Position numbers and translations under genes: made by a program. The notes under the pieces were generated by a model. That model saw only the letters and a program-made list of their open reading frames with translations, searched no databases and was not told where the DNA came from. Positions 1 through 8,519 of a DNA stretch of 52,374 nucleotides are shown in pieces. Each line of letters begins with the position of its first letter. Position 1 is the first letter of the stretch. This stretch comes from an uncultured Eggerthellaceae bacterium (GTDB taxonomy: Bacteria; Actinomycetota; Coriobacteriia; Coriobacteriales; Eggerthellaceae): positions 41,309-93,682 of the forward strand of contig CAJUQH010000006.1 of the NCBI GenBank assembly GCA_910588095.1. The letters are read 5' to 3'.

Positions 1-55
1 TGCCAGCTGAGGGTCACCTGCCCGTCGCCGGAGGCTTGGGCTGTGAATGAGGGCG
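1..55. repeat. Left copy of an exact 55-bp direct repeat in FnIII units
   Basis: These 55 bases are identical to 562-616. The spacing is 561 bases, equal to 187 codons or two FnIII units. Both copies encode the start of an FnIII domain (PSFTAQASGDGQVTLSWQ), so the FnIII array has been extended or homogenised recently. The array continues beyond the left edge. Confidence 0.95.
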
Positions 56-2276
56 CGGTCGACTGACCCGGAGATGAGCCGTTCAGAGACACCCGCACCA
101 GGTCGGATTCGTCAAAGCGCGACCATGCGCCGGCCACGCCGATGTAGGCGGTCACGACGAACTCGTATTCGGTGCCGGCCCTCAGCCCCGCGACGGTGTA
201 GGAGGTGCCGGTGGCATCGCGAGTGTGGCCCACGTAGTCGCCCGAGCCCACGCGCGAGGACACCGCGTAGCGCTCGGCGCCAGGGACCGGATCCCAGGTC
301 AGCGTCACCGACGAGCCGGACACCGACGCCCGGACGTTGCCGGGCTTGACCGTGCCCTGCGGGGTGGCGCCCTTGACAAGGGAGGTTGACGGCGATGACC
401 ACGACCCGCCCACGTAGGCCTGAACCAGGAAGCGATGCTCGTAGCCGTTGGCAAGGTCGGACACGGTGTAGGAGGTGCCCATAGCAGTGCGGCTGATCGC
501 GCGGTACTGCCCGTCGGCCATCAGCTCGGAGATGCCGTAGCGCTCGGCGCCGGACACCGGCTGCCAGCTGAGGGTCACCTGCCCGTCGCCGGAGGCTTGG
601 GCTGTGAATGAGGGCGTCGGTATTACCTTTAGCGTATAACGGCCGGAGGAGGAATCAGCGGTCCACCCCTGATCAGTATATGCCTGCACGAGGAACGTGT
701 ACTCCTGGCCGATGCGCAATCCGGGAATGGTATAGGAAGTGCCCGTGCAGTTCATGTCCAACTCGGTGCGCACCCCATTGTCATACTGGGAGATGCCGTA
801 TTTCGTCGCGCCAGGATAGTCGTTCCATGCCAACGTCACATCCCCGTTATTGGTTATGTTGAAGAGGTACGGCCGCGGCCCTTTGCTCAAGTCGTAATAA
901 TCAACGATCCCCTCCGCATCAAGCTCGCCCATCTGCTTCAGAAACGACTCATTGGAAAGCTTTTGATAGTCCGTCGGATTATCGATGAATCCGTGCTCGA
1001 CGAGGATGGCGGGCATATTCTGCCGCCGACTCTCGTTGATGACCGTGAAATAATCGGCGATACCGCCAGGAGAAGGATAGTATTCACCATTCGTGGCATC
1101 CTTGTCTTTGATGCCACGATCGGGCAAGCCCAGGGCAGCCAGCTTATCGAGGATCGATCGGGCCAGGCCTTCCCCTTCGGTATGCAGCTCATAGCGCCAT
1201 GCGCTGTCGTTCTGGATCCACACCTCGAAGCCCGTGCCACCACCGGAATTGACATGGATGCTCACGAACAGGGTCGCGCCAAGAGCCTTCGCTCGATGAA
1301 CACGCTCCGTCAGGCCGACGTACTCGTCGGAGTCCCGCGTCATGACCACTTCAATGCCAGCATATTCCTGAAGGGCCGTCCGACAATAGCGAGCGATCTT
1401 CAAAGTGAGGTTCTTCTCCTGCAATGATCCGTATACGGCACCCGGGTCGCTCCCCCCGTGTCCAGGGTCCAGGGCGCACACTATCGTACCACTAGCTCCA
1501 GCAACCGTCGCTCGCGCGGTGCGGGCCGCAGAAGCGGACTGGGCAACCGCCGCGCCCGCATCTTGGATCGCCTCATCGCTTTCTTCAAGGGCATCAGGGA
1601 TGCTCGACAGCTCGACCAGGCTCCCTTCCTCATCAATCGCTGATATCGTAATCTCCGGCTCCAGGGCCCCTGTCGCCTCCGTCACGGTAAAGGACATCCC
1701 ACTATCCGGTTCAGGCACATCATAGGAGCCTGCAACATCCCCATCCCATGACACTCGGTCAAGACGGTACCCCCCCACCTGGGATACCTCACTGAACGAT
1801 ATCGAGAAGAGCATGGCGTCCTCTATGATTGCAGAGGCCGGCACCGTACTCGTCGCCCCATCATCCTTCACGATGGTCAACTCGCCCTCGATGGCGTTAA
1901 TCGGCTCGGAGAAGCCGATAGCGACCTGTTCTTCACCGCCAAGGACAACCGTAGCCATATCAACGTAAACGAAATCGACGAGCGCATCAACGCCTTCGCT
2001 TAAAGGCAGCACCGACCCCTCTCCGTCGAGCTCGGAGCTCAGCAGCTCCTCAGCATCCTGGATTGCAGAATCGGGGAAACCCCCCTCTTCCGTATCGGCG
2101 TCAGGGGTCTCCTCTTCCACAATCTCCTCGATATCGTCTGATGGAGAGAGCACGTCCGAAGCTGAGCTGTCCGCAAATGCCTGCAGGGGCAGCAATCCCG
2201 CCACCAAAGTGACAGACAGACAGAGCGCCCCAAACCGCACCGCTAATGCATTCAAAGGTGTGTTTCCGGTGGTCAA
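1..2276 (-). CDS. Secreted N-acetylmuramoyl-L-alanine amidase with fibronectin III repeats (3' end outside window)
   Basis: Zn amidase that would cleave the MurNAc-L-Ala bond of peptidoglycan outside the cell. The frame is open to the left edge, so the C-terminus is missing. I choose a TTG start at 2276: AGGAG lies 6 bases upstream (2283-2287), and the first ~30 residues form a signal peptide (ALCLSVTLVAGLLPL then QAFAD). A ~200-residue acidic/beta-rich segment follows. The Amidase_3 domain covers about 1490-900: VCALDPGHGGSDPGA holds the first Zn His, then EKNLTL with the Glu ligand, SIHVN with the second His, and ILVEHGFIDN with the catalytic Glu. From ~870 to the left edge run at least three and a half FnIII units with recurring GTSYTV, LVQAY and AERY blocks. 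It has its own candidate promoter and is not coupled to the glycan operon upstream. Amidase identity is clear; the FnIII ligand is unknown. Confidence 0.9.
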   Translation of the reverse strand, partial: MTTGNTPLNALAVRFGALCLSVTLVAGLLPLQAFADSSASDVLSPSDDIEEIVEEETPDADTEEGGFPDSAIQDAEELLSSELDGEGSVLPLSEGVDALVDFVYVDMATVVLGGEEQVAIGFSEPINAIEGELTIVKDDGATSTVPASAIIEDAMLFSISFSEVSQVGGYRLDRVSWDGDVAGSYDVPEPDSGMSFTVTEATGALEPEITISAIDEEGSLVELSSIPDALEESDEAIQDAGAAVAQSASAARTARATVAGASGTIVCALDPGHGGSDPGAVYGSLQEKNLTLKIARYCRTALQEYAGIEVVMTRDSDEYVGLTERVHRAKALGATLFVSIHVNSGGGTGFEVWIQNDSAWRYELHTEGEGLARSILDKLAALGLPDRGIKDKDATNGEYYPSPGGIADYFTVINESRRQNMPAILVEHGFIDNPTDYQKLSNESFLKQMGELDAEGIVDYYDLSKGPRPYLFNITNNGDVTLAWNDYPGATKYGISQYDNGVRTELDMNCTGTSYTIPGLRIGQEYTFLVQAYTDQGWTADSSSGRYTLKVIPTPSFTAQASGDGQVTLSWQPVSGAERYGISELMADGQYRAISRTAMGTSYTVSDLANGYEHRFLVQAYVGGSWSSPSTSLVKGATPQGTVKPGNVRASVSGSSVTLTWDPVPGAERYAVSSRVGSGDYVGHTRDATGTSYTVAGLRAGTEYEFVVTAYIGVAGAWSRFDESDLVRVSLNGSSPGQSTAPSFTAQASGDGQVTLSW
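562..616. repeat. Right copy of the exact 55-bp FnIII direct repeat
   Basis: Identical to bases 1-55 and in the same reading frame of the amidase gene. Perfect identity within a gene whose FnIII units otherwise differ points to recent unequal recombination or gene conversion. Confidence 0.95.
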
Positions 2277-2319
2277 TGCGGTCTCCTGACCCTTATCTTG
2301 AACGACAAAAGAAGGATTC

Positions 2320-2348
2320 ATTCTCTCGAAAAGCGCAGGGAGCTTCAA
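2320..2348 (-). promoter_or_regulatory. Candidate sigma70 promoter of the amidase gene
   Basis: Read on the minus strand: TTGAAG (2343-2348), a 17-base spacer, then GAGAAT (2320-2325). Four of six bases match consensus in each box. It lies in the 114-base gap between the sugar acetyltransferase and the amidase and would give a leader of roughly 40 bases. No clear terminator was seen in the gap, so read-through from the glycan operon is possible. Confidence 0.4.
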
Positions 2349-2390
2349 TGCGTCATAGAACATCTCCAACCACAAACCATAAAACGAGCG

Positions 2391-3068
2391 TCAGGCACTC
2401 CCCGTCTCGATCGCATGCGCTGGAACGCCTGCGATCGTCGTTTCCGGCCGAACATCGTCCAGAACGACCGATCCGGCCCCCACCGTGCAACCGCGTCCCA
2501 CTGAGACGGAATGGATGATCGTAGCATGGGCACCGATGAAAGAGTCCGCACCTATGCGGCACCCCCCGCACACAACCGCACCAGGCGCAAGATGGGAGAA
2601 CTCCCCGATGGTGGAGTCATGCTCCACAACGGCAGCCGTGTTGATGATGCACTGGGCGCCGATACAGGCGCCCACATTCACCACGGCGCGCTTTCCAAGG
2701 AAGGCACCGGCCCCGACGCTGGCGTCCTCGGCCAGGATGGCCGTCGGGTCAACGACGGGTGGGAGTTCGAAACCAAGGCCCAACAGTTGACCGACAAGCT
2801 TCCTGCGCAGAGCCCCTTCACCAAGGTAGCCGATGCCCACGTGGGCGGCCGACACGCCCCTCTCTTTCAAGCGGACAAGGCATTCATCGCCCGAAAGGAT
2901 GGGAATACCCCGATAGCTGCCTTCCTCCGAACCAGCGCCGACCATCGCAACAACGCGATAATCAGCCGCCCTCTGGATGGAGTCGACAACGGATCTCGCG
3001 TGGCCGCCGGCCCCCAACACGATCATCGGCAGCGCTTCGCCTATGGAAGGATTCGGTGACATCGTCAT
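2391..3068 (-). CDS. PglD/NeuD-family sugar-nucleotide N-acetyltransferase
   Basis: Acetyl-CoA-dependent acetyltransferase, 225 aa, the usual length for PglD/NeuD/LegH proteins. An N-terminal Rossmann-like PglD_N part carries GAGGHARSVVDSI at ~19-31. A left-handed beta-helix of hexapeptide repeats follows, including AVVEHDSTIGEFSHLAPGA, whose VEHD matches the catalytic His context of PglD. The start ATG at 3068 has GAGGA 5 bases upstream. It lies 8 bases after the LegC-type aminotransferase, so its natural job is acetylating the new 4-amino group of that enzyme's product, giving a 2,4-diacetamido-2,4,6-trideoxyhexose nucleotide. That substrate is inferred from context; an O-acetyltransferase (NeuD) role is the alternative. 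Confidence 0.82.
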   Translation of the reverse strand: MTMSPNPSIGEALPMIVLGAGGHARSVVDSIQRAADYRVVAMVGAGSEEGSYRGIPILSGDECLVRLKERGVSAAHVGIGYLGEGALRRKLVGQLLGLGFELPPVVDPTAILAEDASVGAGAFLGKRAVVNVGACIGAQCIINTAAVVEHDSTIGEFSHLAPGAVVCGGCRIGADSFIGAHATIIHSVSVGRGCTVGAGSVVLDDVRPETTIAGVPAHAIETGSA

Positions 3069-3076
3069 AAGGGTCC

Positions 3077-4240
3077 TCAGCCGATAAGTCCCTTAAGCAC
3101 CTCGACCACGCGCACAATCTCCTCCTCGGTCAGGCTGGTGCTGCAAGGCAGGTTGAGGATGGAAGAGCGAAAGCGCGAGGCCTGCTCGATGGCATACGTC
3201 TCATCATCGGCATAAGGAGCCTGCTCATGAATCAGCCCCCAGATGGGCCGAGTCTGAATGCCCTCCTCGGCCAGCTGACCCATAAGGCGGTCACGGTCAA
3301 GCTCTTCAGGAAGCGGCAAGGAGTAAAACCATTTATTGCTGCGCGTGCCCCCGCGGAAGGGCCACAGGGCTGGCAACCCCACCTGGCGTAGCAGCGTTTG
3401 GTAACGGTTGTAATTGTCGTTCTTGGCATCAATGAAACGCTCAAGGCACTCCATCTGGGCAACGCCGATTGCCGCTTGAACGTTGGTGAGCCGGTAATTG
3501 TACCCCACCTCATCATGCTCGTATCGAACGCTGTCTGACTTCGCCTGCGTGGTGAGATGAGCGGCCCGATCAGAATCTTCAGAGCGCCGAGCAATGATCA
3601 TGCCGCCGCCACCCGTAGTGATGATCTTGTTGCCGTTGAAGGAGAATACGCCGAAATCGCCGAGTGTGCCCGCGAACCGACCCGCATAGGGCCCCTCGGT
3701 GTACTTCGTTCCAAGCGCCTCCGTGGCATCCTCGATCACCCGCAGGTTGAAACGCCGTGCCACATCATTAATGGCCACCATATCCGCCATATTGCCGAAC
3801 ACGTGGACGACGACAATTGCCTTGATGGCGCGCCCTGTCTCCCTGTTGCGCAGCACCCCTTCAGAGAACGCGCACTCCTCCTTGCAATACCGCTCGAGCT
3901 TTACAGGGTCGAGGCAGAGCGAGTCGTCGCAATCCATGAGAACCGGATGCGCGCCGACGTACTTAACCGGATTGACAGCGGCGATGAAGGTCAGTGTCGG
4001 AACGAGGACCGCATCATCAGGTTGGACACCGGCCAGGAGCAGAGCGATGTGAAGCCCCGCCGTCCCCGACTGGCATGCAACCGCCCGCGGAGCGCCCACG
4101 AAACGCGCTACGCTCTCCTCGAAAGAGGAAACGTACGACCCCGCCGTCGATACCCAACCCGTGCTCAAAGCGTCAGTCACATACTCGATTTCCCGGCCCT
4201 GGACATTCGGAACCGAGAGGGAGATCCGTTCAGTCGGCAT
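3077..4240 (-). CDS. legC: LegC-like PLP aminotransferase (DegT/DnrJ/EryC1 family)
   Basis: Makes a 4-amino sugar nucleotide from the 4-keto-6-deoxy product of LegB, using PLP and probably glutamate. It is 387 aa, normal for the family. GTAGLHIALLLAG binds the cofactor phosphate, EDATEALG carries the PLP-pairing Asp, and SFNGNKIITTGGGG carries the Schiff-base Lys. I start at the second ATG (4240) because AGGAGG sits 9 bases upstream; the ATG at 4249 directly abuts that Shine-Dalgarno site. It is 21 bases downstream of the nucleotidyltransferase and 8 bases upstream of the acetyltransferase. Family assignment is firm. The exact substrate (UDP- or GDP-linked GlcNAc derivative) is inferred from its neighbours. 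Confidence 0.85.
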   Translation of the reverse strand: MPTERISLSVPNVQGREIEYVTDALSTGWVSTAGSYVSSFEESVARFVGAPRAVACQSGTAGLHIALLLAGVQPDDAVLVPTLTFIAAVNPVKYVGAHPVLMDCDDSLCLDPVKLERYCKEECAFSEGVLRNRETGRAIKAIVVVHVFGNMADMVAINDVARRFNLRVIEDATEALGTKYTEGPYAGRFAGTLGDFGVFSFNGNKIITTGGGGMIIARRSEDSDRAAHLTTQAKSDSVRYEHDEVGYNYRLTNVQAAIGVAQMECLERFIDAKNDNYNRYQTLLRQVGLPALWPFRGGTRSNKWFYSLPLPEELDRDRLMGQLAEEGIQTRPIWGLIHEQAPYADDETYAIEQASRFRSSILNLPCSTSLTEEEIVRVVEVLKGLIG

Positions 4241-4261
4241 AACTAGCATCCTCCTGTCCGG

Positions 4262-4963
4262 TCAGCGTGCGCCAAACCGAGCGCTGTCTTCCTGAGCCTT
4301 CTCGTAATCATCGATGCGGCCGATATCGAGCCAGTACTCCTCGATTTCGTACTTCGCTATCGGATCATCAACCGCCAGCATCTTGTTCATTAGGGAGTCC
4401 ATCCCATAGTACTCACCAGCGGGAATGAGAGGTAGTATCTCGGGCCTCATGACATATATCCCGGCAAGCGCATAGGCCTCGATGTCAGGCTTCTCCTCGA
4501 TTCCCGTCACGCGGTCCCCCTCGAAGAAGATGTTGCCGAAGGCAAATGGCATGATCATCTTCTTGATGCCAACCGTCAGCTTCGCTGCCGCGCTCTCTGC
4601 AAAGTCGTACATCGCCGCATAGTCGACGAGGCTCAATATATCGCCGTTCATCACCAAGAACGGCTCCGTGAGCTCCTTCTCAATGAGCTTCAGCGGACCG
4701 GCGGTGCCAAGCGGCTCCTCCTCCTTGCTGAACCGCAGGTCGATGCCATAGCGCGACCCATCCCCGAAGAACTGCTCAATGTAATCGGCCTTGTAGTTCG
4801 TCGCAAGGAAGATGCGCGTAAATCCGGCATCGCGCAGCCGGTCAATCTGAATCTCCAACACGGCCTTCTCCCCCACAGGCAGGAGGGGCTTTGGGATGGC
4901 ATCTGTGAAGGGCTTTAAGCGCGTGCCTAGTCCCCCCGACAGGATCACTGCGGTCTTCTGCAT
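4262..4963 (-). CDS. Sugar-phosphate nucleotidyltransferase (PtmE/RmlA-type)
   Basis: Activates a hexose-1-phosphate with an NTP to give the nucleotide sugar entering the LegB/LegC branch. It is 233 aa, matching short single-domain guanylyl/cytidylyl/uridylyltransferases without a beta-helix tail. The N-terminus holds GGLGTRLKPFTDAIPKP, the G-rich NTP loop with the PKP sugar-phosphate motif. Then come VMNGDILS (metal-binding Asp), PLGTAGPL and a C-terminal WLDIGRIDDYEKA. It lies 12 bases after legB and 21 before legC. In Campylobacter the legionaminate pathway uses PtmE, a GlcN-1-P guanylyltransferase, beside LegB/LegC/LegH. By analogy this could be GDP-specific, but the sequence alone does not settle the base. 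Confidence 0.8.
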   Translation of the reverse strand: MQKTAVILSGGLGTRLKPFTDAIPKPLLPVGEKAVLEIQIDRLRDAGFTRIFLATNYKADYIEQFFGDGSRYGIDLRFSKEEEPLGTAGPLKLIEKELTEPFLVMNGDILSLVDYAAMYDFAESAAAKLTVGIKKMIMPFAFGNIFFEGDRVTGIEEKPDIEAYALAGIYVMRPEILPLIPAGEYYGMDSLMNKMLAVDDPIAKYEIEEYWLDIGRIDDYEKAQEDSARFGAR

Positions 4964-4975
4964 CGAATCACCTGG

Positions 4976-5959
4976 CTAGATATTGTAGATTCCGGTCTTG
5001 TACTTATCGAGGTTATCCCTGAAGAACTCGATAGTCTGCGCTAGCCCCTCTTCCAGGGTGAACTGCGGCGCCCAACCCGTCAGACGCTTGATCTTCTCAT
5101 TGCTTCCGAGCAAGCGCTGCACCTCGCTCTTCTCGGGCCGCAGCCGCTCCTCCTCGCAGATAATCTTTGCAGAGGGGTTGATCTGCTTGATCAGCTCCTG
5201 GGCCATCTCCCCGATAGACACCTCATTCTGCGTGGCGATGTTAATCTCTTCCCCGATGGTATTCGGGGATTCGGCGATGCGGCGAAAGCCGTTCACCGTA
5301 TCAAGGACGTAATTGAAATCCCTGGTCGGCGTGAGCGACCCGAGGGCAATCTCCTCTTTGCCTGCCAGCAGCTGCGTGATGATGGTGGGGATGACGGCAC
5401 GGGCCGACTGACGCGGGCCGTAGGTGTTGAAAGGGCGAACGATCGTCAGGGGCGTGCCGAAGCTGCGATAGAACGACTCAGCAATCCTGTCCGCACCGAT
5501 CTTCGTAGCCGAATACGGCGATTGGCCCTGATAAGGGTGCTCTTCTGTGATGGGTACGAACTGAGCGGTGCCATACACCTCCGAGGTGGACGTTATCAGC
5601 AGGCGCTCCGTCTCCAAATCGCGGGCAGCCTGGAGAACGTTCAGCGTGCCCTTGATGTTCGTATCCACGTACGCATCAGGGGAATGATAGCTGAACGGTA
5701 TGGCAATGAGCGCTGCCAGATGGAAGACCTGGTTCACGCCCCGCATGGCCTCGCGCACCCCATTAGGATCACGGATGTCGCCCTGGAAGATCTCGATGTC
5801 GTCAAGCACGTCTGCCGGCAGCGTATCGAGCCAACCCCATGTGTTGAACGAGTTATAGAAGACGAATGCGCGGACATCGTGCCCATCAGCCACAAGCCTC
5901 TCAACCAGGTGGCTGCCGATGAAGCCATCGGAGCCTGTCACAAGAATCTTCTCAGCCAT
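4976..5959 (-). CDS. legB: LegB-like NAD-dependent 4,6-dehydratase
   Basis: Short-chain dehydrogenase that converts a nucleotide-GlcNAc to its 4-keto-6-deoxy form. It is 327 aa. GSDGFIGSHLVERL binds NAD, TSTSEVYGTAQFVPI holds the catalytic Ser/Thr, YSATKIGADRIAE gives the YxxxK pair, and RPFNTYGPRQSARAVIP is typical of LegB proteins. The whole protein reads closer to LegB than to RmlB or GalE. It starts 6 bases after the WecF-like glycosyltransferase stop and feeds legC two genes on. No LegG, LegI or LegF (epimerase, synthase, cytidylyltransferase) is present in the window, so full legionaminic acid synthesis is not supported; the pathway may stop at the diacetamido-trideoxy sugar. Confidence 0.87.
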   Translation of the reverse strand: MAEKILVTGSDGFIGSHLVERLVADGHDVRAFVFYNSFNTWGWLDTLPADVLDDIEIFQGDIRDPNGVREAMRGVNQVFHLAALIAIPFSYHSPDAYVDTNIKGTLNVLQAARDLETERLLITSTSEVYGTAQFVPITEEHPYQGQSPYSATKIGADRIAESFYRSFGTPLTIVRPFNTYGPRQSARAVIPTIITQLLAGKEEIALGSLTPTRDFNYVLDTVNGFRRIAESPNTIGEEINIATQNEVSIGEMAQELIKQINPSAKIICEEERLRPEKSEVQRLLGSNEKIKRLTGWAPQFTLEEGLAQTIEFFRDNLDKYKTGIYNI

Positions 5960-5965
5960 AAGGCC

Positions 5966-7129
5966 CTATCGCCGCCTCTCAATGAAAGAATAGACTTCAT
6001 GCCAACCCTCAACGATTTCGCGGTTCATACTATCACATCCTTGTAGCAGGGCCATGTTACCCGCTGTATCGGAGGAAAGGCTGCCATCGAGCACCTGCTG
6101 CAAGAGCCCGGGGATCTCTGCTATCTCATCGTATTCGATGTAATCGACTCCCGCGCCCCTCAGCTCGCAGTAATCAATCCACGAGGGATTAAGCAGAACC
6201 GCGCCCGCCCTGAGGAACTCTTTGATGCTCGCCGATGCCGCATCGGATGTCTGGGCGTGGATCATCACCGTTGAGACACGCTGCATGCGGGCGATGGCCT
6301 CATCGCTCTGGAATCCCTCGATGATGGTCGACGTGCTTCCCAGGCCCTCCAACGCAGCCATGAGCTCAGCCCGGTACCCATCGCTTATCGATGGGTACGT
6401 CATCGGTAGCAAGATATGCATCCGTTGACGGCAGTCTTCCGGCATGCGTGACAGCTGATTGAGGACGGTTACGTGCTGATGATTAGGGTTGGCGTTGTAG
6501 CCAATGGCAACGACCTGCTTATCGGCAGGAATGCTCAGCATTTCGCAGCTTTCAGCTCTGCTTTCCTTCTCCGCGATACCCTGAAGCGCATTGTTTTCTC
6601 CTGGAAAGAGAACAGGGAACAGCTTCTCGTCGAAACGGGTGCCGAAGCGCCCATGGAACGGCATGAGCATCGACTCCCTGTCCTGAATCGTCACCGCATC
6701 GCATACGCGCAGCGACCACGACATGATCAACCGCTCCGCGGCACGCGCTCGCAGAAGATCGCTCCCCCAAAAGGAGGCGACGATGCGCAGGTTCGGATTG
6801 CGCCGCTTCAACGCGAGTGCAAGAAGGAGGTTACGCATGTCGAGGAAGTGAAGATGCGCGCACTCCAACCCGTCGATTTCGATAATGCGGTCTGCTGCCT
6901 CCCGCACTTCCCGGAAAAAGCTCCGAAATGTGGCCAACTTTGATGAAGGCCCGGATTCAGCTGCACTACGGAAAGAGAGCGAGCCCACCCCTTCCCCCCG
7001 GTACCAATCAGCATATCGGGAAGCATCTGCATCTTCCAATAAAACATCGAAGGAAGCGCCATCGAGAACCCATTCGACGTAGCGTTTCATCCAGAGGCTG
7101 TCCGCCACCCCCAATAAAAGCACGCGCAT
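5966..7129 (-). CDS. GT-B glycosyltransferase resembling WecF (GT56-like)
   Basis: Predicted 387-residue cytoplasmic glycosyltransferase. The start ATG at 7129 overlaps the flippase stop by one base (TGATG) and has GAAGGGAG ahead of it; the frame is open further upstream, but that part lies inside the flippase gene. The N-half carries RVLLLG and SFWGSDLLRAR. The C-half carries GYNANPNHQHVTVLNQL followed by ILLPMTYP, a pattern seen in TDP-Fuc4NAc:lipid II transferase WecF (GN..H...L, PMGYP). Transfer of an amino-trideoxy sugar, the type made by legB/legC, would fit, but donor and acceptor are inferred. It is the only evident glycosyltransferase in the minus-strand operon. Confidence 0.65.
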   Translation of the reverse strand: MRVLLLGVADSLWMKRYVEWVLDGASFDVLLEDADASRYADWYRGEGVGSLSFRSAAESGPSSKLATFRSFFREVREAADRIIEIDGLECAHLHFLDMRNLLLALALKRRNPNLRIVASFWGSDLLRARAAERLIMSWSLRVCDAVTIQDRESMLMPFHGRFGTRFDEKLFPVLFPGENNALQGIAEKESRAESCEMLSIPADKQVVAIGYNANPNHQHVTVLNQLSRMPEDCRQRMHILLPMTYPSISDGYRAELMAALEGLGSTSTIIEGFQSDEAIARMQRVSTVMIHAQTSDAASASIKEFLRAGAVLLNPSWIDYCELRGAGVDYIEYDEIAEIPGLLQQVLDGSLSSDTAGNMALLQGCDSMNREIVEGWHEVYSFIERRR

Positions 7130-8409
7130 CACGCATCGCTCCCTTCGGCAGGCTCGTCGGGCAGCCTGAAGATGGTGAATAGGTAGTAAGTAGTGTTTAT
7201 CACACCGCCTATCAGCATGGTGAGCGTATACGACCAAGCCGCTCCCACCATGCCGTAAGCCGGCATCAGCAGGTAACTCAACACCGTCGTCGAAACGAGG
7301 GATACGCCCCCGACGAACGTGTTGAACAGCAGCTTCCTCTGGCTGACGAGCAGGTTCCCCGTAACCTGACGGACCGATGCCGTGATAAAGAAGCCAATCA
7401 TCAGGATGACGAACGGCGGAACGGCGGCCGCATACTCCACGCCAAAAAGCAACGTGAGAATCGGCTCCGCCAGCACGACCATCACAAGCGTCAACAGCCC
7501 TATGGCCGCCGCGCTCCCGGCCACCAGCAGCAGGTAATGGCGAATGGTCCATCGCCGATCATGGCGATGGCGCACGAAATGCGGGTAAACGAATGTCGCC
7601 ATGAGCGTCGGCAGGAACAGCAACCCGAAAGGTATCGTCGTCGCCACCTTATATACCGCCACCAAATCGTCGCTCATCAGAAGCAAACCCACAAAGAATG
7701 TGCCAAGCAGCGAAAGCGCCCCACCAAGGCCGTTGTTGAGGGCCGAGATGAGCGCGATCTTCCAAAAATCCCTTCGTTGCCCCTTCTCGACCTGATCGCA
7801 GAGCGCAATCTTACGGTAGGGATGCCGGATGCACATGATGGCCCAGCTCAAGAGCAATGCAACATTCTGCCCAACAATAAGGCCGGCTGCCTGGAAGAAG
7901 AAGGCACCGAAGACAGAGCACACGAGAATCGAGCAGGTCTGCACGTTCGTCATGAAGGCGTAGTCGCGATTCTTCAGCCATATCCTCAGATAGATCAATT
8001 TCATCTCATTCAAAAAGAGGAAAAGCGGGTAAGCACAGTAGAGCAGGAGCAATGCATTGCTTCCAGGAATGGCCAGCGGAATAAATACGCCGATCACGAC
8101 AATTGAAAGGGCCATGGCTCCATCAACGAACACACCTGAGCGGTAGGCGTAGGAATAGCAAGCATCTGAACGCTCAGGCTCCTTGAAAAGCTCGCTGCAA
8201 ACCTGCATGGCAGCCGACGGTGCGCCCAGCGCACTGAAGAGGACGAAAAAGCTGACGATGCTGAATGCGTAGGCATAGGCGCCGTACTCGTCCATAGGCA
8301 GTATGCGGACGATGACGATATTGAGAACCATCGAAAGCAGCGCATTGATGGATCCCGCGCCGAAGATATGGAAGAACCCCGTTTTGAATATGCGGATCAG
8401 CGTATCCAT
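7129..8409 (-). CDS. Wzx-type polysaccharide flippase (MATE/MOP superfamily)
   Basis: Membrane protein that would flip an undecaprenyl-linked repeat unit to the outer face. It is 426 aa with about 12-14 hydrophobic helices and a polysaccharide-synthase N-terminus (FKTGFFHIFGAGSINALLS). I choose ATG 8409 because it gives the normal Wzx N-terminus; an in-frame TTG at 8487 would add 26 residues unlike the family. Only weak Shine-Dalgarno matches (CAGG, or AGAGAGG 14 bases away) precede 8409. About 110 bases separate it from the asparagine-synthase-like gene. With an ABC exporter also present at 20.7-23.4 kb, the locus seems to have two export routes. Confidence 0.85.
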   Translation of the reverse strand: MDTLIRIFKTGFFHIFGAGSINALLSMVLNIVIVRILPMDEYGAYAYAFSIVSFFVLFSALGAPSAAMQVCSELFKEPERSDACYSYAYRSGVFVDGAMALSIVVIGVFIPLAIPGSNALLLLYCAYPLFLFLNEMKLIYLRIWLKNRDYAFMTNVQTCSILVCSVFGAFFFQAAGLIVGQNVALLLSWAIMCIRHPYRKIALCDQVEKGQRRDFWKIALISALNNGLGGALSLLGTFFVGLLLMSDDLVAVYKVATTIPFGLLFLPTLMATFVYPHFVRHRHDRRWTIRHYLLLVAGSAAAIGLLTLVMVVLAEPILTLLFGVEYAAAVPPFVILMIGFFITASVRQVTGNLLVSQRKLLFNTFVGGVSLVSTTVLSYLLMPAYGMVGAAWSYTLTMLIGGVINTTYYLFTIFRLPDEPAEGSDA

Positions 8410-8519
8410 GCCCGATACCTGAACCTCTCTAAGTATCGCCAGCCTGGCTGACCCCCAAGCACCAACAGCATGATGCAAGGCAGCCAAGGCCGCACAGGCA
8501 AAGCGCCTCCCTCATTCAT

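Noticed and set aside
2391..5959. Complete legionaminic acid biosynthesis cluster
   Set aside because: LegG, LegI and LegF are missing from the window, so only the early steps are claimed.
7130..7552. Extended N-terminus for the WecF-like glycosyltransferase
   Set aside because: These 141 codons lie in the 3' end of the flippase gene in another frame and read as Arg/Gly/His-rich noise; ATG 7129 with TGATG coupling is the natural start.
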